A stretch of DNA of 64,000 nt from Pseudobacter ginsenosidimutans (lineage in GTDB: Bacteria > Bacteroidota > Bacteroidia > Chitinophagales > Chitinophagaceae). Position 1 is the stretch's first letter. Each line of letters starts with the position of its first letter. The DNA is taken from NCBI RefSeq assembly GCF_007970185.1, contig NZ_CP042431.1, positions 5,022,001-5,086,000 of the forward strand. Direction: 5' to 3'. The notes under the pieces were generated by a model, which saw only the letters and a list, made by a program, of their open reading frames with translations, searched no databases and was not told the DNA's origin. The translations under genes and the position numbers were made by a program. Positions 8,722 through 16,254 of the stretch are shown one piece after another.

Positions 8722-9951
8722 TTATGATCCTTTCAGGAAAAGTATCTTTCCATCGATCCGCGTTTTGATATGCAAACTGTTCAGATAACTGATAATATCG
8801 GATAAGGGGACATCCCTGTTCATTTGCCCGCGGAATGTAACGGTGGGGACTTTGCCTTCAAATTGTACCTGGATATCATACCATCTTTCCAGTTGCTTCG
8901 TGAATCCTTTCATTGAAAGGCCTTCCATATTGAAGAGTCCATTTTTCCAGGCCAGTACCTGGTCGATATTGGCCGCGTGCACGCTGATCTTTGCATCATT
9001 GTGCTGCGATGCCTGTTGTCCCGGCCGAAGTGTTACAGGCTGGCCGGATTGATTATTTGCGTTCTTATTGTTTGTTGCTGTTATGCGAACACTTCCTTCA
9101 ACCAGTGTGGTGGTAATTGAATCCTCATTTTCATAAGCGTTGATATTGAAACTGGTCCCTAACACCTGGATCAAAGATTGTCTGTTCACATCTACCATGA
9201 ATGGCTTCTGATTGTCTTTCACCACTTCCAGGAAAACTTCACCACTGACTTTCACTTTCCGTTCCATTTTTCCAAAAACAACAGGGTAGCTAATGGAGGA
9301 AGCAGCGTTCAGCCAAACCCGCGATCCATCGGGTAATACCAACTTGTAAGATCCTCCTTTGGGAGTGCTCATACTGTTGATCATTCCTGCATCCTGGTTT
9401 CCTCCCTGCATTGTATACCTGATCTCTCCGTTCTCAGATTTTTCTACGAAGGCGTTACCCTGTTGGGCAATCTGTCCCTGAGCTGCGTTGTTGAGGTCTA
9501 TCTTTGTTCCATCTGATAATGTCAATACCGCTTTGTTTGAGCCGGGTAACAGATCCTGCTGTGTTGCGATACCAGGATCAAGGCTGGTCTTATCCTTACT
9601 GTTCTGATGCAGATAGAGATAAGTTCCTGCACCCAGGATGATAATAATAGCTGCCACCCATTTCCATCTCTGCAGGAAATGCACTGGCCTGACCTCCTGT
9701 TGATATACAGGCAAGGCCTTCTCTTCCGGCTCCACCTCGGGTACCTTCAATGCAGCAGCGATCTTTTCAGCCTCAGCATATTCAGACAGCTCAGTCCTGA
9801 TAAAATGCAGGTTGATGAGCTCCTTGTATTTCGCCTCGTTTTCGGGAGAGATACTGCGCCATTGTTCCAGCAAGTTCTCTTCTTCCTGAGAGATCTCACC
9901 CAGTACCTTCTTTATTATGAGCTGTGCTATGAATGGAGCTGTCGACTTCAT
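8722..9951 (-). CDS. FecR-family anti-sigma factor, locus 1
   Basis: Inner-membrane anti-sigma factor of 409 aa. It holds its ECF sigma factor in the cytoplasm and receives the signal from the SusC STN domain in the periplasm. The N-terminal cytoplasmic part (1-95) is followed by one membrane helix (about 96-114). The periplasmic FecR domain (about 195-290) contains STPKGGSYKLVLPDGSRVWL and LGTSFNINAY. The C-terminal domain (about 335-405) is of the DUF4974 type, with GLSMKGFTKQLERWYDIQV and LPLSDIISYL-like spacing. It follows the sigma gene by 54 nt and precedes susC by 133 nt. Confidence 0.93.
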   Translation of the reverse strand: MKSTAPFIAQLIIKKVLGEISQEEENLLEQWRSISPENEAKYKELINLHFIRTELSEYAEAEKIAAALKVPEVEPEEKALPVYQQEVRPVHFLQRWKWVAAIIIILGAGTYLYLHQNSKDKTSLDPGIATQQDLLPGSNKAVLTLSDGTKIDLNNAAQGQIAQQGNAFVEKSENGEIRYTMQGGNQDAGMINSMSTPKGGSYKLVLPDGSRVWLNAASSISYPVVFGKMERKVKVSGEVFLEVVKDNQKPFMVDVNRQSLIQVLGTSFNINAYENEDSITTTLVEGSVRITATNNKNANNQSGQPVTLRPGQQASQHNDAKISVHAANIDQVLAWKNGLFNMEGLSMKGFTKQLERWYDIQVQFEGKVPTVTFRGQMNRDVPLSDIISYLNSLHIKTRIDGKILFLKGS

Positions 9952-10005
9952 AAAACTTTACATATAATTAATACAAACAAGGGAGCTGTTCCGTCCCAAA
10001 AAGAA

Positions 10006-10608
10006 TTACTTTTTTTTCAGGAGCTGCAGTAACAGGTCCAGGTATCCTGCCAGAACCCAGACCAGGATGGACTTTTGGCTCAGTATTTTTTTTATCAACT
10101 CAAGCGCTCTCATCTTTTGAGTTCGAACGGTGGAGGCGTTGATCCCCAGTTTTTGTCCAATTTCTTTTGGAGAGAGATCATGTGAATAGGAAAGATCGAA
10201 CACGGTCCGGTATTCTTCGGGAAGCTGTTTTACTGCCCGATGGATCAATCCGATCATTTCAGTTTGAACCTGATCAGGGGATGCCAGTTCTCCTTCATCC
10301 AATCCTGCGTAGACCTTTTCCAGGATCTTTTCATGTCTTCGCTTCGCAGTATGATAATTGAGTACTTTATGCCGGACAGTAATAAAAAGGAAGTTGCGCA
10401 GGTGATTGTCCGATTGGAATTTCTCCCTGGATTGCCATAACAGCAGGAAGGCTTCGGAAATGATATCTTCCACTTCTCCGATATCGTCTATCGAACGTTT
10501 TGCATAATAAACCAGTGGAGTTTTGAACATTGCATGAGCCCTGGCAAATGCCTGCCTGTCTCCCTGAGCTATCAGGTCATAAAGTTTTGGGGCTTGCTGG
10601 TTCGACAA
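10006..10608 (-). CDS. ECF-type sigma-70 factor, locus 1
   Basis: Sigma factor of 200 aa, expected to transcribe the locus 1 genes when released by the FecR protein encoded downstream. Region 2 lies about residues 25-95 (EVEDIISEAFLLLWQSR, RNFLFITVRHKVLNY) and region 4 about 125-180 (LPEEYRTVFDLSYSHDLSPK, then the HTH IGQKLGINASTVRTQKMRA). The last 20 residues are hydrophobic and basic, as in the other sigma factors here. The only start that keeps the N-terminus is TTG at 10608; an in-frame TAA lies 18 nt upstream, and the first ATG is at codon 28, inside region 2. Confidence 0.92.
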   Translation of the reverse strand: MSNQQAPKLYDLIAQGDRQAFARAHAMFKTPLVYYAKRSIDDIGEVEDIISEAFLLLWQSREKFQSDNHLRNFLFITVRHKVLNYHTAKRRHEKILEKVYAGLDEGELASPDQVQTEMIGLIHRAVKQLPEEYRTVFDLSYSHDLSPKEIGQKLGINASTVRTQKMRALELIKKILSQKSILVWVLAGYLDLLLQLLKKK

Positions 10609-10820
10609 AACGTCAAATTCTAATTAATAATAGGAGCGTAAAGTAAAACAATTTCAAAATTCTTTCCAATCCGATCTTGCGGCTCTCCGCAATGGATTGC
10701 TGATCTCGTTTGAAAAGAATAGGATGAGGGAAGAGAAAATGCAATTCGGGAAAATATGCAGGAAAGGTGTCACCGAAAGAGAGTAATTAAAGTCACAGCA
10801 ATTGCTATGATCTAAATAAA

Positions 10821-10852
10821 GAAGTCCTGATGAATATTGTCATCAGGACTTC
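10821..10852 (-). terminator. Terminator of tRNA-Leu
   Basis: A perfect 13-bp inverted repeat (10821-10833 with 10840-10852, loop of 6) lies 4 nt after the tRNA 3' end. On the minus strand it is followed by TTTATTTAG. This is a clear rho-independent terminator. Confidence 0.9.
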
Positions 10853-10856
10853 CTTG

Positions 10857-10938
10857 TGCCCAGAACAGGAATCGAACCTGCACTTCTTTCGAAACGTGAG
10901 TTTGAGTCACGCGCGTCTACCGGTTCCGCCATCTGGGC
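10857..10938 (-). tRNA. tRNA-Leu (anticodon CAA)
   Basis: On the minus strand the 82-nt sequence folds as a class II tRNA. The acceptor GCCCAGA pairs with TCTGGGC, discriminator A. The D-arm is TGGCGGAACCGGTAGACGC. The anticodon stem CGTGA/TCACG encloses the loop CTCAAAC, giving anticodon CAA, which reads UUG. A short variable stem TTC/GAA carries a GAAA loop, and the T-loop is TTCGATT. CCA is not encoded. The long variable arm and the GGTAGACGCG D-loop are typical of tRNA-Leu. Confidence 0.96.
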
Positions 10939-10954
10939 AATCCTTAAGGGGCTG

Positions 10955-10986
10955 CAATATTAAGCATAAACTCAATTCACTCCAAA
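10955..10986 (-). promoter_or_regulatory. Promoter of tRNA-Leu (Bacteroidota type)
   Basis: On the minus strand, TTTG (10983-10986) is followed after 20 nt by TAATATTG (10955-10962). This fits the Bacteroidota -33 TTTG / -7 TAnnTTTG pattern with one mismatch. Transcription would begin about 10 nt before the mature tRNA. Confidence 0.7.
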
Positions 10987-11165
10987 TTCTCTGAAAAATA
11001 GTCTTTTATCTGCCGGGGGATGCAAATTCAAGGTGCTCCAAGGTCCTGCCTCCTTGTTTGTTAAATATTTCATAACCCGCAATATCCGCGTCCAATAAGG
11101 GGTAACAAACTTCCTCCCGCATGGATATAACAGTGAGCAAGTATTTCTTCACTAAAAAGGATGTT

Positions 11166-12917
11166 ATGAAGTACCTCGTATATGCACTGTTAATCTTCCT
11201 GTGTCTGGATTCATTCAGTCAAACTACCAAACTTAAAAAAGATTCCACAGAGCGCAACGATCGCTACTGGCAGTTTTCCCTCCGCGGAGGCATGGACCTC
11301 GCTACCAAAAGCAAAATGCCTTCACTGGTGAAAATGCCGCTGAAAGGATATATGGGCGGGCTCAGTATCGATAAATACTGGGGTTGGTGGGGGGTAGGTA
11401 TCGATGCAGACTTCTTCAGCAATGATGCGCCCAAATATGATTCAGCAGGATTCAGTCAGCAAGTGGCTCCCTGGGTAGTAGATAGCTATTCCGCTTCTTC
11501 CACTAAGCTTGAACGTTATTTTGCCGGTATCGGGCCTTCATTTAAATACCAGACCGCCAACAATCAGTTCACTACAGAATTGAATCTTCGTGGCGGTGTT
11601 ACCCGAACGGATGGATCTGCATTGTCTGCAAACACTACTATTTCGAGTGTGACAGGTTCGCTGATCACTCCGCTCTTCCTGCATTCAGGGTATGCTGAAA
11701 AATACCATGCAGCAGCTAAAGCGCAGGTCCGCTTCAGTTACTACCCGGTAAAACGGATCGGTATCCAGGTTGGCGCTTATTACCTGTATCAGTTTGATAC
11801 TGAAGAGCCTTTTCAATATGCGCTCTTTAATGCCAAACCGGAAGATCCGGAAATCGTTTATCAGCAAACAGCCTTATCATCCTATGGAGCATTTGTTGGC
11901 GTAAGCTATCGTTTGTTCGATAAGAAATCAAAACCGGCTGCTCCCAAATCAAAGCCACCTGTTGCAGCGCCTGCGCCTGTTGTGGTTCAACCAGCAGCGC
12001 CGGTGATCATTCAAAGGGATGTGATCGTACACGTAAAGGATGAACAGACTGGCCAGCCACTTTACAATGCTTCTGTAGTGATGAAAGGTACGGATGGGAG
12101 AGAACAGACAACCAACACCGATAAGCAGGGGATCGCACGTTTCCCCAAAACTTCATCTGCCGCTTATGAGATGGTGGCTATGCTGAACGATATCAGTTCT
12201 ACCAAAGGCAGCATCGCTCTAACAGATTTCAATACAACGGGATCGATTGAACGAACATTGTACCACAATGATCCCCGGTTTACGCTATCAGGTAAAGTAG
12301 TGAACAAAACCACCCTGGACCCCGAAGGCGGCGCTCTGGCCACCCTCACCAATGAAACGAACAATGGCGTTCGTCAGGCATCTTCACAGTCAGGCACAGG
12401 CGAATTCAGATTCCAGCTGGAAGCCGCGTCAGATTTCAATGTGGTGGGTAAGAAAGCCGGATATATTTCCAATATTGAAAAAGTGTCTACCAAAGGCCTC
12501 AACAGAAGCCAGGTATTGTATGTGCAGATCGAACTGGGGGTGGAAGAAGCATCCAAAGGAAAGAAGATCACACTCAACAATATTTATTACGATCTCAATA
12601 GCGCCGCACTCAGAGATGATGCCAGCAGCGATCTGAAAAAACTGCTCATCTTCCTGCGCGATAATCCTGGCTTGCGTGTTGAGCTCTCAGCGCATACAGA
12701 TTCAAGGGGCAGCGATAGTCACAATATGCGCTTATCGCAGTCCAGGGCGCAAAGCGTGGTGAATTACCTGGTGAACAATGGTATTGCCCGGGATAGAATG
12801 GAAGCGAAAGGATATGGCGAAACGCAATTGATCAATAAATGTAAAAATGGAATCGCATGTTCTGACGCTGAGCATCAGCAGAACAGGCGTACAGAAATAA
12901 AAGTGCTGGGTGAATAA
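11166..12917 (+). CDS. OmpA-family outer-membrane protein with carboxypeptidase-like repeats
   Basis: Outer-membrane protein of 583 aa from the ATG at 11166, which is preceded by AAAGGATGTT and begins a clean signal peptide (MKYLVYALLIFLCLDSFSQ). A longer frame from 11121 adds 15 residues ahead of it. After a beta-rich N-terminal domain (about 25-255) comes a Pro/Ala/Lys linker. Two carboxypeptidase-regulatory-like domains follow (about 270-350 and 365-450). The C-terminal OmpA domain has YYDLNSAALR, LSAHTDSRGSDSHNMRLSQ and QNRRTEIKVLG, the peptidoglycan-binding signature. It probably anchors the outer membrane to the cell wall. It is a single gene with its own terminator. Confidence 0.9.
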   Translation: MKYLVYALLIFLCLDSFSQTTKLKKDSTERNDRYWQFSLRGGMDLATKSKMPSLVKMPLKGYMGGLSIDKYWGWWGVGIDADFFSNDAPKYDSAGFSQQVAPWVVDSYSASSTKLERYFAGIGPSFKYQTANNQFTTELNLRGGVTRTDGSALSANTTISSVTGSLITPLFLHSGYAEKYHAAAKAQVRFSYYPVKRIGIQVGAYYLYQFDTEEPFQYALFNAKPEDPEIVYQQTALSSYGAFVGVSYRLFDKKSKPAAPKSKPPVAAPAPVVVQPAAPVIIQRDVIVHVKDEQTGQPLYNASVVMKGTDGREQTTNTDKQGIARFPKTSSAAYEMVAMLNDISSTKGSIALTDFNTTGSIERTLYHNDPRFTLSGKVVNKTTLDPEGGALATLTNETNNGVRQASSQSGTGEFRFQLEAASDFNVVGKKAGYISNIEKVSTKGLNRSQVLYVQIELGVEEASKGKKITLNNIYYDLNSAALRDDASSDLKKLLIFLRDNPGLRVELSAHTDSRGSDSHNMRLSQSRAQSVVNYLVNNGIARDRMEAKGYGETQLINKCKNGIACSDAEHQQNRRTEIKVLGE

Positions 12918-12942
12918 ACGATCAGGTTATTATCAGAATGGA

Positions 12943-12970
12943 ACCGGGGCCTTGCGCTCCGGTTTTTTTG
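12943..12970 (+). terminator. Terminator of the OmpA-family gene
   Basis: AACCGG and CCGGTT form a GC-rich hairpin followed by a run of seven T, 25 nt after the stop codon. Confidence 0.8.
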
Positions 12971-12999
12971 TGCAGGCTCCCGGATAAACAGGCAAAGGA

Positions 13000-13260
13000 T
13001 CATTCAAACTCTTCCGGTAAGTTTTCCTTCGCCTGTTCATCTATCATTTCAAAAAGCGGCTCAAAGAATATGGCGTCCTGCCTGTTATCGAAAACCGGCA
13101 GGAGAAAAGAACCCATCCAGAATTTGATATGAAGATGTTGCAGTGTAGGGTGGCCTGTTACCTGTACATCTGCATCCCAGGAATCGGCGATGCCTTCCAG
13201 CTCCACTGCAGCGGAACATTGTTGCCCGTTTCCTGTAAAAGTCAATTGCAATCGGATCAT
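13000..13260 (-). CDS. Hypothetical 86-residue protein
   Basis: Small protein read from the ATG at 13260; I do not recognise the family. It begins MIRLQLTFTGNGQQCSAAVE with alternating hydrophobic residues like a small beta-sheet. It continues through HIKFWMGSFLLPVFDNRQDA and ends with an acidic helix (EPLFEMIDEQAKENLPEEFE). It has no signal peptide or membrane segment. It is divergent from the dehydrogenase gene, with 57 nt between the starts. The composition looks like a real cytoplasmic protein, and no competing frame on the other strand explains the segment. Confidence 0.6.
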   Translation of the reverse strand: MIRLQLTFTGNGQQCSAAVELEGIADSWDADVQVTGHPTLQHLHIKFWMGSFLLPVFDNRQDAIFFEPLFEMIDEQAKENLPEEFE

Positions 13261-13317
13261 GGCAGCAAATGTAAGTATTCAGGAAAAAACAAAATCCATC
13301 TGTACCTTCATTGTTGT

Positions 13318-14052
13318 ATGGCAAGAATATTTATTACAGGTTCTGCGGATGGGCTCGGACAATTATCCGCCAGGCTGCTGATCCAACAGGGACATGAAGT
13401 AGTGCTGCATGCACGCAATGAGCAGCGCGGCCGGGATGCAATGAAAAATGCTCCGGGGGCTGAAGCTGTATTCACCGGAAATCTTTCCAGTATTGAAGAA
13501 ACCAAAACGCTGGCTGCAGAAGTCAATGCATCAGGCAGCTTCGATGCCGTGATCCACAATGCCGGTATCTACCAGGGAAGCGGCAGACTGATGTTTTCTG
13601 TGAATACATTGGCGCCTTTTATCCTTACCTGCATGATGGCAAAACCAAACCGGCTCATCTATCTCTCTTCAGGAATGCATTTGCAGGGACGGGCCAGCTT
13701 CGGAAAGTTGGAAGATAATATAGATCGTATCAGTTATTCAGATACCAAATTGTATGTACTCATGCTCTCCAATGCAGTGGCGCGGCAATGGCCACAGGCG
13801 CTTTCCAATGCCGTTGATCCGGGATGGGTGCCCACAAAGATGGGCGGCCCGGGAGCTCCGGATGATCTGCAGGAAGGTTTCCACACCCAAACCTGGCTGG
13901 CTGTAAGCAATGATGAGAAAGCGATGGTGAGCGGACGATATTTTCATCACAGAAAGCAGGTCCGACATAATCCGCTGGCCGATGATCTTTCACTGCAGGA
14001 CCAACTGCTTGAGATTTGTGAAAGGATCACGGGTGTTGCATGGCCGCTCTGA
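13318..14052 (+). CDS. Short-chain dehydrogenase/reductase
   Basis: NAD(P)-dependent oxidoreductase of 244 aa. From the ATG at 13318 it starts MARIFITGSADGLG, giving the Rossmann TGxxxGxG motif at the N-terminus. The frame stays open upstream to 13129 but without family features. HNAG matches the NNAG motif, LIYLSSG supplies the active-site Ser, and YSDTK is the catalytic YxxxK. The segment NAVDPGWVPTKMGG after it is the usual cofactor-binding PGWV..T element. The substrate is unknown. No operon partner is seen. Confidence 0.88.
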   Translation: MARIFITGSADGLGQLSARLLIQQGHEVVLHARNEQRGRDAMKNAPGAEAVFTGNLSSIEETKTLAAEVNASGSFDAVIHNAGIYQGSGRLMFSVNTLAPFILTCMMAKPNRLIYLSSGMHLQGRASFGKLEDNIDRISYSDTKLYVLMLSNAVARQWPQALSNAVDPGWVPTKMGGPGAPDDLQEGFHTQTWLAVSNDEKAMVSGRYFHHRKQVRHNPLADDLSLQDQLLEICERITGVAWPL

Positions 14053-14167
14053 AAGTTCAGTGGAGGTATCTGGTAATCCGTACCTGATTACAGGCAATTC
14101 GTCGCCCGATTTGTAGGTTGATCGAACAGCCCGCCTCTGCTGCTCCATTTTTTTCTATCATTGACTC

Positions 14168-14641
14168 ATGAAAACAAGTCAAACATTACTGGCGCTGACC
14201 ATTTTCATCGGCGCATCCATCGCTACCGCATTTACTTTCCCTGCTGATCAGAAAGCAGCTTTCGCAGACAAATACTGGATACTTGAATCGTCCGTTGTTT
14301 CTCCGGCCATCGATCTCAATATGGACGGTAAGGCCGATACCGATCTTCGCGTGATGATGGAAGATTGTGAAAAAGACGATGCTGAAATGTTCAAGACCGG
14401 CGGTACTGTAATGAAACATGAAGGCGCCAATAAATGTGATGAGGAAGATGAAACTATTTCCGAGTCCGGCACCTGGCAATACAATGCAGCTACCAAACAG
14501 CTCACCGTTAAACATCATAATACAGATAAACCTCAAACTATGACGGTGAAAGAGGTTTCCGGAAACAAGATGATAGTCACTTCCACTTTTACATCAGCTA
14601 AAGGAAAGCACAATATCACGGCCATTTACAAATTGAAATAG
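14168..14641 (+). CDS. Secreted lipocalin-like protein with an acidic metal-binding-like loop
   Basis: 157-residue protein with a signal peptide (MKTSQTLLALTIFIGASIATA). The mature part begins KYWILESSVVSPAIDLNMDG and then alternates beta strands, as in the lipocalin-like proteins common in Bacteroidota: ESGTWQYNAATKQLTV, MTVKEVSGNKMIVTSTF, HNITAIYKL. The segment DLNMDGKADTDL resembles the calcium loops of dockerin or EF-hand type. Two Cys (about residues 75 and 91) could form a disulfide. The function is unknown. It is a single gene with a clear terminator. Confidence 0.8.
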   Translation: MKTSQTLLALTIFIGASIATAFTFPADQKAAFADKYWILESSVVSPAIDLNMDGKADTDLRVMMEDCEKDDAEMFKTGGTVMKHEGANKCDEEDETISESGTWQYNAATKQLTVKHHNTDKPQTMTVKEVSGNKMIVTSTFTSAKGKHNITAIYKLK

Positions 14642-14665
14642 CTTTTCTCTTTTTACATTTTTTTC

Positions 14666-14693
14666 GAGCGCTTCCCCGGGAGCGCTCTTTTAT
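14666..14693 (+). terminator. Terminator of the lipocalin-like gene
   Basis: GAGCGCT (14666-14672) pairs with AGCGCTC (14681-14687), and the stem can extend through TCC/GGG. It is followed by TTTTATTTT. Confidence 0.85.
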
Positions 14694-14756
14694 TTTACCT
14701 GCAAATCCTATCTTTATCAGAACAGCATTTAAAGTCTAAACACCCATATCTACTCC

Positions 14757-15620
14757 ATGCGGAAGCAGGCGGACCTGAAAAAATTCAGTGTGCGTGAGTA
14801 TGTGCAGCAGCAGCAGTCCAGATTCACGGGTTCATTTTTTATTGCCGACCAGGATACTTACAAAGACAATCAGGAGCAGTTCCCTTTTCGAACCTTTGCC
14901 TATAGTGTTGGTCTCTTCGGAGCCTGCAGAACGGGTCGCATGCAAATAGGGAGCGCTGCCTTCGATATCGGCTCAGGGTGTTTATCAACCATTGGTCCCG
15001 GTATTGTTTGCGAATGGCATATACATTGTGAAGGGGATCATGATACGGTATTCTTCAATGATGATTTTTTCAACGATGACGCCAGGAGCGCCTGGCTGCG
15101 AACACTTCCTTTCTTTCTGCCCGGTGGCAATCATGTGATCATACCGGATGATGGAAAAATGGAACAGTTAAGATCCTTGTTCATTACACTTAGGCAGTTC
15201 AGGGAAGATAAGAATGTACTCACCGGCATCCTGTATTCTATTCTGATGGTGGTGGCCGCCTGTCATGATTCCGCTGCCGCTCAATCCATAACTTCATTCT
15301 CTGTACATGAAAAAGTAACAAGGCATTTTCGGGAGTTGCTCTCTGTGCATTTCCTGCAGGAGAAATCAGTTGCTTTCTATGCACATCAATTGCAGCTCAG
15401 TCCCAAATACCTGAGTGAGATCCTGCAGGCAGTAACCGGCAAATCGGCCAAGACGATGATACTGGATCACACCCTCATGGAAGCCAGAACACTGCTGCGT
15501 CAAACGGAAATGAGCATACAGGAGATTTCCAGTTGGCTGGGTTACGAAGATTATTCATACTTCACCAAAGCCTTCAAAAAGAAAGAAGGGATTACGCCGA
15601 TGGCGTATCGGAAATTATGA
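14757..15620 (+). CDS. AraC-family transcriptional regulator
   Basis: 287-residue regulator. The N-terminal part (1-170) is an AraC-type ligand-sensing domain with low similarity to anything specific. The C-terminal 100 residues carry the double HTH: KSVAFYAHQLQLSPKYLSEI, then KTMILDHTLMEARTLLRQTE, and finally MSIQEISSWLGYEDYSYFTK followed by AFKKKEGITPMAYRK. These are the classical AraC positions. The ATG at 14757 is the first in frame. The 3' end overlaps the convergent GNAT gene by 6 nt. The target genes are unknown. Confidence 0.92.
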   Translation: MRKQADLKKFSVREYVQQQQSRFTGSFFIADQDTYKDNQEQFPFRTFAYSVGLFGACRTGRMQIGSAAFDIGSGCLSTIGPGIVCEWHIHCEGDHDTVFFNDDFFNDDARSAWLRTLPFFLPGGNHVIIPDDGKMEQLRSLFITLRQFREDKNVLTGILYSILMVVAACHDSAAAQSITSFSVHEKVTRHFRELLSVHFLQEKSVAFYAHQLQLSPKYLSEILQAVTGKSAKTMILDHTLMEARTLLRQTEMSIQEISSWLGYEDYSYFTKAFKKKEGITPMAYRKL

Positions 15621-16145
15621 TTGGTATTCCGCTTTCGTGATGCCGTATATAAAATTCAGTTTCGGTTCTTCGCCATAGTAGGATATCATTTCTTCTTTTA
15701 TCTTTTTTGTTCCCAACCTCAGTACTGCGATCTGTGATCGGATATTGGAAGCGCCCACTTCCAGGTAAACATTATCAGTAAATTGAAAAATGTAATCCAT
15801 CATCAGTTTCTTCACCATTGGGTTGAAGCCCGAGCCCCAGTATTTGGTGGCATAAAAAGTATAACCGATCCTGATGCTGCTGTCTGCTTCATCATATCCA
15901 TAGAAGCGCGTGCTGCCTGCATATTCCCCGGTTTGTTTATCGATGATGACGAAAGCTCCCTTACTCTCCACCGCACCTTCGAAGAACTTGCTGAATACTT
16001 CCCGTTTGTAGCGGTCCGGTGTGGGATGCTGCTCCCAGATCTTTGGATCGGAGGCTGTCAGATAGAGCGCTTCAAAATCTGAAGGCTGCAAAGGGATAAG
16101 CTTCACAGTTTCGTTTTCCAGAACCGGCTGAATGGAAAAATTCAT
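15615..16145 (-). CDS. GNAT-family N-acetyltransferase, RimJ/RimL type
   Basis: 176-residue acetyltransferase starting MNFSIQPVLENETVKLIPLQ, the usual RimJ/RimL opening. Core strands are seen in GAFVIIDKQTGEYAGSTRFY and SIRIGYTFYATKYWGSGFNP, where the acetyl-CoA loop would be. VYLEVGASNIRSQIAVLRLG is the NxxS helix, followed by GTKKIKEEM. The canonical R/QxxGxG/A motif reads TKYWGSGF. The substrate could be a small molecule or a protein N-terminus. The gene overlaps the AraC gene tail to tail by 6 nt. Confidence 0.9.
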   Translation of the reverse strand: MNFSIQPVLENETVKLIPLQPSDFEALYLTASDPKIWEQHPTPDRYKREVFSKFFEGAVESKGAFVIIDKQTGEYAGSTRFYGYDEADSSIRIGYTFYATKYWGSGFNPMVKKLMMDYIFQFTDNVYLEVGASNIRSQIAVLRLGTKKIKEEMISYYGEEPKLNFIYGITKAEYQS

Positions 16146-16206
16146 GGGTTTACGATTTGATCTTACAGATTGAACCTGTTTTCTTTTTCAGGATTGGAAG
16201 TTACAA

Positions 16207-16238
16207 TAAAAAAGGCGTGCATCTCCCGATACACGCCT
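16207..16238 (-). terminator. Terminator of the alpha-L-fucosidase gene
   Basis: On the minus strand, AGGCGTG (16232-16238) pairs with CACGCCT (16213-16219) and is followed by TTTTTTATT. It lies 17 nt after the fucosidase stop. Confidence 0.85.
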
Positions 16239-16254
16239 GCCAGTTTGTATTGCT

